From the NCBI GenBank assembly GCA_022561095.1, contig JADFRV010000122.1, positions 1-6,797 on the forward strand: a DNA stretch of 6,797 bases, given 5' to 3'. The number at the start of each line of letters is the position of its first letter. Position 1 is the stretch's first letter. The position numbers and the translations under genes were made by a program. This stretch comes from Chloroflexota bacterium. Lineage in GTDB: Bacteria; Chloroflexota; Dehalococcoidia; SM23-28-2; RBG-16-64-32. Under the pieces are notes generated by a model. The model was not told the DNA's origin. It searched no databases and worked only from the letters and a program-made list of their open reading frames with translations. Positions 1-5,898 of this stretch are shown in pieces.

Positions 1-294
1 CAGCTCAAGGCAGCGGACCTCGTGCTGGACCTGCGACGCCGCCGCGCCCAGCGCGCCGACAAGCCGATCGATCTCAGTCCTAAGGAGTTCTCCCTGCTAG
101 AGTTCCTGATGCGCAACGAGGGCCGTGTGGTGACCCGCACCCAGATACTGGATCACGTCTGGGGATACGATTACTCACCTGACTCCAACCTGGTAGACGT
201 ATACATTACCTACCTGCGCCGCAAGGTAGACAGCGCCCACCGCCGCAAGTTGATTCGCACTGTGCGCGGCGCGGGCTACGCTCTGGAGGACTGA
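1..294 (+). CDS. OmpR/PhoB-family response regulator, C-terminal DNA-binding domain (partial, 5' end outside window)
   Basis: This is the last 97 codons of a two-component response regulator. The reading frame is already open at base 1, so the receiver domain with the phosphorylated Asp lies upstream of the window. What remains is a winged-helix OmpR-type domain: LSPKEFSLLEFLMRN (the first helices), then VVTRTQILDHVWG, then the recognition helix around SNLVDVYITYLRRKVD, then the wing hairpin ending RTVRGAGYALED. These are the hallmark positions of the family. The TGA stop is one base before the sensor kinase ATG, so the two form an operon, and the kinase SD (GGAGG, 285-289) lies inside this gene's last codons. 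The regulator is expected to be phosphorylated by that kinase and to bind direct-repeat operators in the cytoplasm. The target genes cannot be read from this sequence. The family call is firm; the specific subfamily is not. Confidence 0.95.
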   Translation, partial: QLKAADLVLDLRRRRAQRADKPIDLSPKEFSLLEFLMRNEGRVVTRTQILDHVWGYDYSPDSNLVDVYITYLRRKVDSAHRRKLIRTVRGAGYALED

Positions 295-295
295 G

Positions 296-1576
296 ATGTT
301 CGGGACAGCTCGCTGGCGCCTCACCCTCTGGTTCACCCTCGCCTTTGGGCTGATCCTGGCGGTCATAGGCTCAGCGGTGTACCTGACCACCCGAACCGTG
401 CTGTTCGATCAAGTGAACAGCGACCTCGAGTCCCGATCCGGCCGCGAGCAGCGGCTTCTGCTGCCCCGCCTACTCAGTCGTAGAGGCAATGCCCTCCCTG
501 GCGACCTTCTCATCGGCCCGGCGTTCACGGCTGGCGGCTACTTCTACGCCATCGTGGAACCCACGGGCGAGTTCTTGGCCGGCACACCCAACGTCGATCC
601 TGCCGGCCTGGTCAGCGCCGCTGTCCTCCAGGAGGCGCTCGACAAAGGCGACGCATTCGCTGATACCGAGTCCTCCGAAGGCGACTCCCTTCGAGTGTAC
701 GTGGTGCGGCTGGAAGGGGCTCGGGACGGGCAATTCCTGATCGAGGTGGGCCGCAGCACGGAGCCGGAGCGGCAGGCGCTGCGGCAGCTATTGTTAGTGC
801 TCGCCGGAGGCGGCGGTGCCGGCCTCATCCTGGCCCTCGCCGGCGGCTATGTTCTGTCCGGCAGAGCGCTGCGACCTATCCGGACCGCTATGGACTCCCA
901 GCGCGCCTTCATCGCCGATGCGTCCCATGAGCTGCGCACGCCGCTCTCAGTGATCCACGCCAACGCAGAGCTGATGAAACGCCACTCCTCCGAGTCGATT
1001 GACGCCAACCGCGAGGCGGTGGACGACATCATCGGCGAATCGGATCGTCTGGGAAGGCTGGTCGGTCAGATGCTCACCCTGGCGAGAGCCGACGCCGGCC
1101 AGGCCAAGTTGTCCATGTCCGAAGTGGCCCTGGACGAACTGGTCGAAGAGGTGGCACGCGGCATGCGCATATTGGCCGAGGAGCGCGGCGTATCGCTGGA
1201 AACGGATGTGGACGGCCCTATCCGTCTGCGGGGCGATAACGACCGTCTGCGGGAGCTGGTGGTCGTTATCACCGATAACGCCATCAAGTATACGGACGCC
1301 GGCGGTAAGGTGAGCCTTGAGGTGCGCAGCAACTCCGGTGGTAAGATCACGGTGCGGGTGTCGGACACGGGCTCGGGCATCCCCATTGAGGCCCTGCCCC
1401 ACATCTTCGACCGGTTCTACCGCGTGGACAAGGCGCGCTCTCGGGAAGTGGGAGGCACTGGCCTGGGGCTGGCTATCGCCCGCTGGATCGCGGAGGCCCA
1501 CAGCGGCTCCATCCACGTCGAAAGCGTTCCCGGTGTGGGCACCGCCGTTACGGTGGAGCTGCCGGCATCACGCTGA
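296..1576 (+). CDS. Sensor histidine kinase, two-TM membrane protein, HAMP short or absent
   Basis: This complete 426-residue sensor kinase is the partner of the upstream response regulator. It starts with ATG, with GGAGG six bases upstream. TM1 spans about residues 9-31, an extracytoplasmic sensor region about 32-162, and TM2 about 163-187. The dimerisation/phosphoacceptor helix carries ADASHELRTP, with His211 as the expected phosphorylation site. The catalytic ATPase domain shows an N box (TDNAIKYT, Asn328), a G1 box (DTGSGIP, 357-363), an F box (IFDRFYRVD, 370-378) and a G2 box (GGTGLGLAI, 386-394). All essential residues are present, so it should be active. Only about 20 residues (SGRALRPIRTAMDSQ) separate TM2 from the H box, too few for a normal HAMP domain. 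The sensor region matches no family I recognise, so the signal is unknown. The gene converges on the DUF3179 gene with 13 bases between stop codons and no convincing terminator. Confidence 0.95.
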   Translation: MFGTARWRLTLWFTLAFGLILAVIGSAVYLTTRTVLFDQVNSDLESRSGREQRLLLPRLLSRRGNALPGDLLIGPAFTAGGYFYAIVEPTGEFLAGTPNVDPAGLVSAAVLQEALDKGDAFADTESSEGDSLRVYVVRLEGARDGQFLIEVGRSTEPERQALRQLLLVLAGGGGAGLILALAGGYVLSGRALRPIRTAMDSQRAFIADASHELRTPLSVIHANAELMKRHSSESIDANREAVDDIIGESDRLGRLVGQMLTLARADAGQAKLSMSEVALDELVEEVARGMRILAEERGVSLETDVDGPIRLRGDNDRLRELVVVITDNAIKYTDAGGKVSLEVRSNSGGKITVRVSDTGSGIPIEALPHIFDRFYRVDKARSREVGGTGLGLAIARWIAEAHSGSIHVESVPGVGTAVTVELPASR

Positions 1577-1589
1577 CCCGCATCGGTCA

Positions 1590-2744
1590 CTAGGGAGCGA
1601 AAAGCTCAGTGTTTGGGAACGCGGCCACGTAGGCGAACCAGAAAGTGTAGCGGCTGGGAAGCGGCTCCAGCTTCTCGCCCTTGAGCGGCCCAGACACCGC
1701 TTGGCCCGATAGATTCCATTCGCTGCCGGTCTCCTTGTCCAGGAAGCTCCGCCCGTCAAATCGGAACGTGAGCTGGGAGCCGCCAGATTCCGGCCGGAAG
1801 GCGCTTCCCGAAGGCCCATCAGCGATGGAGAAGACGACCACCCTCGTTCCGGCCACCGTATCGTTGATGGCGGCACTGCCGAGGAGGCGCAGGGGATAGG
1901 CCACGCTCTCCCCATCGATAACTATGCCCAGAACCTCATCTGCGGGTGACAGCCGATCATCCTGGGAAGCCTCGGACACGGGGAAGGGAAACCGCTTGCT
2001 GTTGACTGAGTCCGCGTAGTCGGAAAACGGATCGCGCTCGTAAGGGCGGGAGAAGCCCGTGTCCCGCGAGAGGATCAGCGTCCGCGGGTGGAGCTCCCTC
2101 CACTGACCCCAAGTGCTGGTTATCGCGGGCAGCGTGCGCAGACGGTTGCCGGTGAGCGTCCCCACAATCGCTTCGCCGGCCGTCTGCCACCAGAAGGAGT
2201 TGGTCTCACGATCGAACATTACCAGATCGGATTCGAAGAGAGCGCTTGTGTTGCCGAAGGTGAGCAGCATCCCGTCCAGGCGGCGGTCGTAGACGATTCC
2301 ACTACGACAAAGTGGACAGTAGCTGATCAGGACCGGCACTCCATCGAGATCGTCGTTCACGATTTCGTGGAAGTTCAGGATCTTCAGCGGGTAGGCCCAG
2401 GCGCTGCCGCTTGCGCTCTCGTAGCCTAAGATCAGGTCGTCCTCGTCCAGCCAATCACCAGCGGAGACGTCATCGTACCTGGGTGCATCCAGCGGCGGGA
2501 TGGCGTCCCGCAGGGCGATCACCCGCTCCTCGCTGATCTCCGACAGCGGGATGGAGCCGCCGTCGAACGTATCGAAGTGGATGTCCTCGAGCGGTACGCC
2601 GTGTATCGATAAGTCAACCCCGGCCAGGGTGCTGCCTTCCCCGCCGGCGGCCTCCGGCTCCGACGCCACGTCGCCCCCATCGCCGCCGAGGCAGGCGGCG
2701 GCCAGAATCGCGATGGCGGGCAAGGTCAGCAGCAGCTTTGGCAA
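1590..2744 (-). CDS. DUF3179 domain-containing lipoprotein
   Basis: This 384-residue exported protein belongs to the uncharacterised DUF3179 family. The start is TTG at 2744. It is the only usual start codon between the in-frame upstream stop (TAG, about 36 bases before it) and the signal peptide, and AAAGG lies nine bases before it. Residues 1-18 form a lipoprotein signal (hydrophobic stretch, then LAAAC with Cys18 as the predicted lipidated residue), followed by a Gly/Glu-rich linker. The family signature is clear: AYPLKILNFHEIVND (117-131), YCPLC (Cys143, Cys146), FDRETNSFWWQ (177-187), GEAIVG (190-195), then TSTWGQWRELHP (209-220). The region from about 282 to 382 looks like a second, degenerate copy of 117-224. 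The biochemical function is unknown. The CxxC pair and the position after dsbA-like and ccdA genes suggest a thiol-redox link, which is inference. It may be cotranscribed with ccdA, which ends 99 bases upstream. Confidence 0.9.
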   Translation of the reverse strand: MPKLLLTLPAIAILAAACLGGDGGDVASEPEAAGGEGSTLAGVDLSIHGVPLEDIHFDTFDGGSIPLSEISEERVIALRDAIPPLDAPRYDDVSAGDWLDEDDLILGYESASGSAWAYPLKILNFHEIVNDDLDGVPVLISYCPLCRSGIVYDRRLDGMLLTFGNTSALFESDLVMFDRETNSFWWQTAGEAIVGTLTGNRLRTLPAITSTWGQWRELHPRTLILSRDTGFSRPYERDPFSDYADSVNSKRFPFPVSEASQDDRLSPADEVLGIVIDGESVAYPLRLLGSAAINDTVAGTRVVVFSIADGPSGSAFRPESGGSQLTFRFDGRSFLDKETGSEWNLSGQAVSGPLKGEKLEPLPSRYTFWFAYVAAFPNTELFAP

Positions 2745-2843
2745 GGAGATGAACCTTTCGGGAAGGGGATTGCGGCTCCCATGAATCTATACGGCGGGCT
2801 TCTGTAGTAGGATTGCCGGGGAGTTACCGACGGGGCCGACAGC

Positions 2844-3734
2844 CTACGCGCTATCGCGCTCCGACAACGCCTCAGCGACTGACGGCGACTCCTCCTCTTC
2901 TTGAGCGGAGGCCCGCATACGGCGACGTACGTACCAGGCGGCAACGGCGGCTAGCACGCCGACGATCGCCAGGATAAGCGCGTCCGGCACCGCTGAGGTA
3001 ACGTCCTTCACCCAGGCGTCCGCTTCAAAGGAGAGGTCCGTAAAGCCCAGGTCTTCGTAGTAGGCCGTGAGGCCGGTGGTGCCCTGAAGGAGGATGAAGG
3101 AGACGCCGAGCAGGATGAAAACGACGCCGGCGATGAGATTGGTGCTGTGGATGGAGAGAGGGCCCAGCTCGAAGCCCCAGCCGCGGATCCAACGCCGCTT
3201 CCCCAGGCGGGCGCGATCCCAGAGCATGGCCAGGAAGAACAGGGGGACGGTGGTACCGAGGGCGTATGTGGCGAGAAGGGCACCGCCTTCCAGGACGCTG
3301 CCGGAGGCTGCGGCCACAGTCAGCACCGCGCCCAGGATGGGGCCAGAGCAGAAGCCGCCGAAACCGTAGACGAGGCCGAGACCGTAGGTCGCGAACAGGC
3401 TGCGGGTCTCACCCGCCGCGCCGCCACCTATGCGGATGAAGGACAGGGAGCGCCCGGCAAGCTCCAGGACGCCGAATCCGATGAGCAGGGCGCCGGCCAC
3501 AATGATCATCGTGTCTCGATTGTCCAGGAAGAGGAACGTGGCGAGAGACGCGCCCATTCCCAGGGGTACGAAGATCGTGGCGAGGCCGAGATAGAAGAGG
3601 ACGGTTCGAACCGTAAGCTCGCTTTTGCCCTGGAAGGCGTAGGCGAAGAAGGCAGGCAGGAGCAGGGCGCTGCACGGGGACAGCAAGGCGAGGATGCCAC
3701 CGATGAAGGCTGCCGCGAAGGAGACCTCTACGAT
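2844..3734 (-). CDS. ccdA: CcdA-family membrane thiol-disulfide electron carrier (cytochrome c biogenesis protein), non-standard start
   Basis: CcdA/DsbD-type proteins carry reducing equivalents from cytoplasmic thioredoxin across the membrane to extracytoplasmic thiol proteins. The two diagnostic cysteines are present: LSPCSALLLPAF near the N-terminus and GFCSGPILGA about 108 residues later. By eye there are six core membrane helices. An extracytoplasmic loop (YYEDLGFTDLSFEADAW) and a seventh helix follow, ending in WYVRRRMR and an acidic cytoplasmic tail. The start is odd. The first standard start codon in frame is TTG at 3686, which removes about 16 residues of the conserved first helix (VEVSFAAAFIGGILAL). 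These are encoded from 3734 down, after an in-frame TAG (3743-3741) that is also the stop of the DsbA gene. ATC at 3734 would give M-VEVSF, with GAGGGG nine bases upstream; ACG at 3740 is the other candidate. I place the start at 3734; a conservative annotation would use 3686 (280 residues). Confidence 0.85.
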   Translation of the reverse strand: MVEVSFAAAFIGGILALLSPCSALLLPAFFAYAFQGKSELTVRTVLFYLGLATIFVPLGMGASLATFLFLDNRDTMIIVAGALLIGFGVLELAGRSLSFIRIGGGAAGETRSLFATYGLGLVYGFGGFCSGPILGAVLTVAAASGSVLEGGALLATYALGTTVPLFFLAMLWDRARLGKRRWIRGWGFELGPLSIHSTNLIAGVVFILLGVSFILLQGTTGLTAYYEDLGFTDLSFEADAWVKDVTSAVPDALILAIVGVLAAVAAWYVRRRMRASAQEEEESPSVAEALSERDSA

Positions 3735-3740
3735 GGCCGT

Positions 3741-4472
3741 CTACCCCTCGGAATCAGCGGCGTCGAGGAGCGCGGTCTCGATGAGATCTACGAACGTCTC
3801 CGTGGGCTGAGCGCCTACGATCATCTCGCCGTTGATGAAGAAGGTAGGAGTGGCGTTGACGCCCTCGGAACGGCCCAGCTTCTTGTCGGCGCTGATCACG
3901 GCGTCGTAGCCCAGCCCCCCGAGGCAGGTCTCGAAGGGAGCTCTTTCTAGGCCCAGTTCGCTGGCGAACCGCAACAGGTTGCTCGTTGTGAAGGCGCCGG
4001 TGTTGATGCCGCGCTGGTTGACATAGAGCATATCGTGGTACTCCCAGAACTTGTCCTGCTCGCCGGCGCAGTGGGCGGCTACAGCCGAGTCCTGGGATTC
4101 GGAGCCGTAGTTCTCGAAGTTTCGCCAGACGAATTTCATCTTCCCCGTGTCTACGTAGCGTTGTCGGAGCTCCGGTAGGGTTTGCGCCTCGAAGCGGCCG
4201 CAGAAGGGGCACTGGTAGTCGGCCCACATAACGAACTCCACGGGCGCCGACTCATCACCATCGGTTGGCGGTGTGTAGCCGACGGGGTAGGACGCCTGGA
4301 CTTCAGAGCTGCTCGGTTCGCCGCCGGTGCTCACCAGGAACAGCGCCGCTACCAGAGCCACCGCCACGCCGCCTACGGCGAAGTAGGGCCAGTGGCGCCA
4401 CCAGTCGGCCCGGCGCGCGGCTTGTTGTCGTTTAGCCTTGGCCGCCCTGGCGGCCTTGCGCCGTTTGCTCAT
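3741..4472 (-). CDS. DsbA-family thioredoxin-fold oxidoreductase, N-terminal membrane anchor
   Basis: This 243-residue protein is predicted to face the outside of the cytoplasmic membrane and to form or exchange disulfides in exported proteins. The start is ATG at 4472, with a strong SD seven bases away; a GTG at 4646 in the same frame would add 58 unconvincing residues. The N-terminus is very basic (MSKRRKAARAAKAKRQQ) and cytoplasmic, followed by one TM helix at about 29-48 and a linker. The thioredoxin-like core begins VEFVMWADYQCPFCGRF with active site CPFC (Cys88, Cys91). The cis-Pro loop is NATPTFFING (Pro209). Two further cysteines, Cys135 (AAHCAGEQ) and Cys183 (FETCLGG), flank the inserted helical domain and could form a structural disulfide, as in DsbA-type proteins of Gram-positive bacteria. 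Its stop abuts ccdA in the same frame, so the two are almost certainly cotranscribed. Whether it acts as oxidase or reductase is unclear; pairing with CcdA hints at a reducing or isomerising role. Confidence 0.92.
   Translation of the reverse strand: MSKRRKAARAAKAKRQQAARRADWWRHWPYFAVGGVAVALVAALFLVSTGGEPSSSEVQASYPVGYTPPTDGDESAPVEFVMWADYQCPFCGRFEAQTLPELRQRYVDTGKMKFVWRNFENYGSESQDSAVAAHCAGEQDKFWEYHDMLYVNQRGINTGAFTTSNLLRFASELGLERAPFETCLGGLGYDAVISADKKLGRSEGVNATPTFFINGEMIVGAQPTETFVDLIETALLDAADSEG
3744..3749 (-). promoter_or_regulatory. Shine-Dalgarno-like GAGGGG before the ccdA N-terminus
   Basis: On the minus strand GAGGGG ends directly before the dsbA-like stop codon TAG. It is three bases from ACG (3740) and nine bases from ATC (3734). 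The spacing therefore favours ATC as the initiation codon for ccdA. The alternative TTG at 3686 has only a weak GGTGG about ten bases upstream. The site lies inside the last codons of the upstream gene, so translation of ccdA would be coupled to it. Confidence 0.4.
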
Positions 4473-4485
4473 CTCCCCACCTCCC
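4473..4485 (-). promoter_or_regulatory. Strong ribosome binding site that fixes the dsbA-like start
   Basis: The minus strand reads GGGAGGTGGGGAG directly before the ATG at 4472. GGGAGG (4485-4480) is seven bases from the start. No comparable site precedes the in-frame GTG at 4646, which decides the start in favour of 4472. Confidence 0.75.
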
Positions 4486-4498
4486 AAATATAGGTTAG

Positions 4499-4518
4499 CC
4501 CCGCCGATCCAGGCGGGG
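4499..4518 (-). other. GC-only stem-loop in the leader of the dsbA-like gene
   Basis: CCCCGCC (4499-4505) and GGCGGGG (4512-4518) are perfect inverted repeats of seven G-C pairs around a six-base loop. The hairpin sits 26 bases upstream of the ATG in the 154-base gap after the 118-codon gene. On the minus strand it is followed by CTAACCTATATTTGG rather than a T-run, so it is not a good intrinsic terminator. It may shape the mRNA leader, stabilise a 5' end, or act as a weak attenuator. The structure is seen directly; a function is not. Confidence 0.45.
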
Positions 4519-4626
4519 ACGGTGAAGTCGTCTGGGAGTGTAGCGAGACCTGATCGCGCGCACCCCCGACGGAGGACGTTTATCTCTTCTACGACGGCTG
4601 CGCTGACTCGGATTCGTTGGGGCGGG

Positions 4627-4983
4627 CTAGGCGACCAGTGCGACACGTCCCTTGACTGAGACGAACAGGAACGCCGACGGGTCGTCGCGGCGGAACAGCA
4701 CCTCCACGCCCGGGTAGATCTCCACCGAGGTTATCTCCCGCAGGGCCCAATAGGACCGGCCGAGGCGCACGTCGACGCGGCCGATGGAGGGCCAGAGGGT
4801 GAGCAGCAGCGGCTCGCCCAACTCCTGGCTACGGACGCTCATCTGGAATACGGGCCCGGGCTTGACGCCTGCGGGCTTACCTTCACGGCCGGGGGGTAGC
4901 TTCGGCACCTCAAACGGGGCCTTGCGGGCCTCGGTGCCCAGCAGCTCGGCGATGGCGTGGACGGCGTCCTCGTCGAAGGTCAC
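4627..4983 (-). CDS. Uncharacterised 118-residue protein, translationally coupled to the cupin gene
   Basis: I do not recognise this family. The start is GTG at 4983, which overlaps the cupin stop codon as GTGA, a typical coupling arrangement; GGAGG lies ten bases upstream inside the cupin gene. There is no signal peptide, membrane helix or cysteine. The N-terminal third is probably helical (DEDAVHAIAELLGTEAR). A Pro/Gly/Lys-rich segment follows (PKLPPGREGKPAGVKPGP). The rest alternates in a way that suggests beta strands: FQMSVRSQ, LLLTLWPS, RVDVRLG, YWALREITSVEIY, VEVLFRR, AFLFVSV, ending VALVA. It is likely a small soluble beta-rich protein. The overlap implies a job shared with the cupin, for example as a partner or on the same ligand, but nothing in the sequence identifies it. 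The dsbA-like gene follows after 154 bases and may be a separate transcript. Confidence 0.75.
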   Translation of the reverse strand: MTFDEDAVHAIAELLGTEARKAPFEVPKLPPGREGKPAGVKPGPVFQMSVRSQELGEPLLLTLWPSIGRVDVRLGRSYWALREITSVEIYPGVEVLFRRDDPSAFLFVSVKGRVALVA

Positions 4984-5294
4984 GGGCGGGCGGCCTCCAC
5001 GCAGGCGACGCCCTGCGGGCCCACGAGGGCGGAGTGGGTGACGCCGGGCGGGATGTCCAGCCGGTCGCCGGGGGAGAGGTCAAGCTGCTGGCCGCCGGGC
5101 TCGACCAAGAAGCGGATGGAGCCGCGGATGCAGTAGAGCAGCTTGTGGTAGGGGTGGGAGTGAGCGCCGTAGCGATCACCGGGGGGGTTGGACCACAAAC
5201 GCGGGGTGAGGCCATCTTCACGGAGGATGGCCTCGAGCTCCGCCTCGGATGGCGGCTTGTCGCCGGGCCAGGGGGTGATGGTGGGGGTGGTCAC
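4980..5294 (-). CDS. Small single-domain cupin protein
   Basis: This 104-residue protein carries the two cupin motifs. Motif 1 is AHSHPYHKLLYCIRGSIRF (His45, His47; the usual Glu position holds Lys51, with His50 beside it). Motif 2 is PGDRLDIPPGVTHSAL (His87). Together they form a metal-binding beta-barrel, so three histidines remain and the classic Glu ligand is missing. The short N-terminal helix (SEAELEAILREDG) precedes the barrel. Small cupins serve as isomerases, dioxygenases or sugar- or ligand-binding proteins; which applies here cannot be told. The start GTG at 5294 has no SD sequence upstream, and a -10-like TAGACT lies exactly six bases away, so the message could be leaderless. The TGA stop overlaps the next gene's GTG. 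Confidence 0.9.
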   Translation of the reverse strand: MTTPTITPWPGDKPPSEAELEAILREDGLTPRLWSNPPGDRYGAHSHPYHKLLYCIRGSIRFLVEPGGQQLDLSPGDRLDIPPGVTHSALVGPQGVACVEAARP

Positions 5295-5300
5295 GCGTCC

Positions 5301-5329
5301 AGTCTACAGGATGGGGGCTGTATGGTCGT
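5301..5329 (-). promoter_or_regulatory. Possible promoter of the cupin operon giving a leaderless mRNA
   Basis: On the minus strand TAGACT (5306-5301) lies six bases before the GTG start, placing the expected transcription start on the G of GTG. A weak -35-like ACGACC (5329-5324) is 17 bases further upstream and falls inside one of the three GGTCGTTT repeats. The lack of any SD fits leaderless translation. Matches to consensus are modest, so this is tentative. Confidence 0.3.
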
Positions 5330-5430
5330 TTTGGGGGCGGCGTATCTGTTGTTTGGTTGTTTTCCCGAAGAAGTTTCGTTTGGGGCGGGTTTTAGGTTGG
5401 GACGGAGGTCGTTTGTTTGGTCGTTTCGTG
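5311..5430. repeat. G/T-rich low-complexity tract with three GGTCGTTT copies
   Basis: In these 120 bases the plus strand has 49 G, 47 T, 14 C and 10 A, so 80% G+T. Exact GGTCGTTT copies are at 5324-5331, 5407-5414 and 5419-5426, and GTTTGG recurs at 5351, 5378 and 5415. It lies in the 202-base gap upstream of the cupin gene, so a transcript reading through it would be C/A-rich and little structured. It does not look coding: the frames that are open here show no family pattern. The repeats could be operator sites, or this may be slipped, degenerate sequence. Confidence 0.55.
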
Positions 5431-5476
5431 CCCTTCGACAGGCCTGCCTTCCGGCGGCCAGGCGCAGGGTGAGCGG
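5430..5476. repeat. Dispersed short repeat, copy A, with a 20-base insertion
   Basis: The left arm GCCCTTCGACA (5430-5440) and right arm CAGGGTGAGCGG (5465-5476) are identical to the arms at 6009-6019 and 6024-6035. The centre is 24 bases here against AGCT in the other copy. The added segment is itself GC-rich and partly self-complementary (GCCTG...CAGGC, 5442-5463). The copy lies 20 bases past the stop of the downstream SnoaL-like gene. The core motif CCCTTCGACAAGCTCAGGG resembles a dispersed repeat common in several bacterial groups; that recognition is from memory. Confidence 0.6.
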
Positions 5477-5496
5477 GAAATGCTGGAGGCGGTACG

Positions 5497-5859
5497 TCAG
5501 CCGCCGAGGGTGACGGGGTCGTCGACGACGAACAGCCAGTTACCGTCGGGCTGGCGGCGAGCGACGGCGACGGGGCGGCCGGACATCGGCTCGGGGTTGG
5601 TCATGCTCCAGTGGGAGTAGAGGAGCGCGATATCACCGGCACGGATGACCTTGTCGACCTCGACTTTGAGGTCGGGCTTCGAGGCGATGAACGACGCCGT
5701 GTTCTGGCGGAGGGTATCGGTCGTCCCGGAACTGACCTCGCCCTGCCTGTCGGGCGCAGCGGCTTCCGGCTCGTACATGGCGATGGCGGCCTCCACATCG
5801 CCGTTGTTGATCGCCTCGACGATCAGGCGGCCGACGTCCTCAGGGTTGCGAGCGGGCAT
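5497..5859 (-). CDS. SnoaL/NTF2-like protein (YybH-type ketosteroid-isomerase homologue), paralog 1
   Basis: This 120-residue protein has the NTF2-like cone fold pattern: helices MPARNPEDVGRLIVEAINNGD and VEAAIAMYEPEA, then strands FIASKPDLKVEVDKVIRAGDIALLYSHWSM and VAVARRQPDGNWLFVVDDP. The ATG has AAGGAGG seven bases upstream. It is a paralog of the gene at 6040-6396, with about 63 of 118 aligned residues identical by eye and strongest identity in the C-terminal half (WSM, SGR, VARRQPDG, VVDDP). It differs around residues 32-50, where AAAPDRQGEV replaces the usual hydrophobic strand and one residue is inserted, so the pocket entrance may have changed. The family includes isomerases, hydrolases and non-enzymatic proteins, and no catalytic set can be named here. 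It is probably a soluble cytoplasmic protein transcribed from its own promoter at 5899-5928. Confidence 0.88.
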   Translation of the reverse strand: MPARNPEDVGRLIVEAINNGDVEAAIAMYEPEAAAPDRQGEVSSGTTDTLRQNTASFIASKPDLKVEVDKVIRAGDIALLYSHWSMTNPEPMSGRPVAVARRQPDGNWLFVVDDPVTLGG

Positions 5860-5898
5860 GATGTGGCCTCCTTGCGGCTAGGGTATCGTCTGCGCGAA

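Noticed and set aside
947..1516. 189-codon minus-strand open frame opposite the histidine kinase catalytic region
   Set aside because: It is antisense to conserved kinase motifs and its translation (His/Gln/Arg/Val-rich) fits no family.
1595..1607. GAGC-GAAAA-GCTC hairpin as a terminator between the converging kinase and DUF3179 genes
   Set aside because: The stem has four pairs with no T-run on either strand, and it lies inside the DUF3179 coding end.
3147..3950. 267-codon plus-strand open frame opposite ccdA and the dsbA-like gene
   Set aside because: It is very rich in Gly, Glu, Ala and Gln with no domain pattern, and lies antisense to two well-supported genes. It is a shadow of high third-position GC.
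4487..4492. TATATT as a -10 box for the dsbA-like gene
   Set aside because: It is only 14 bases from the ATG, so transcription would begin inside the SD sequence, and no -35 box is seen at the right distance.
4473..4646. Longer dsbA-like protein starting at GTG 4646
   Set aside because: The extra 58 residues overlap the preceding gene's end, include the leader hairpin, have no family support and no SD, whereas ATG 4472 has a strong SD.
5313..5389. G-quadruplex in the GT-rich tract
   Set aside because: The G-runs are 15, 44 and 1 bases apart, outside the usual loop range for a stable intramolecular quadruplex.
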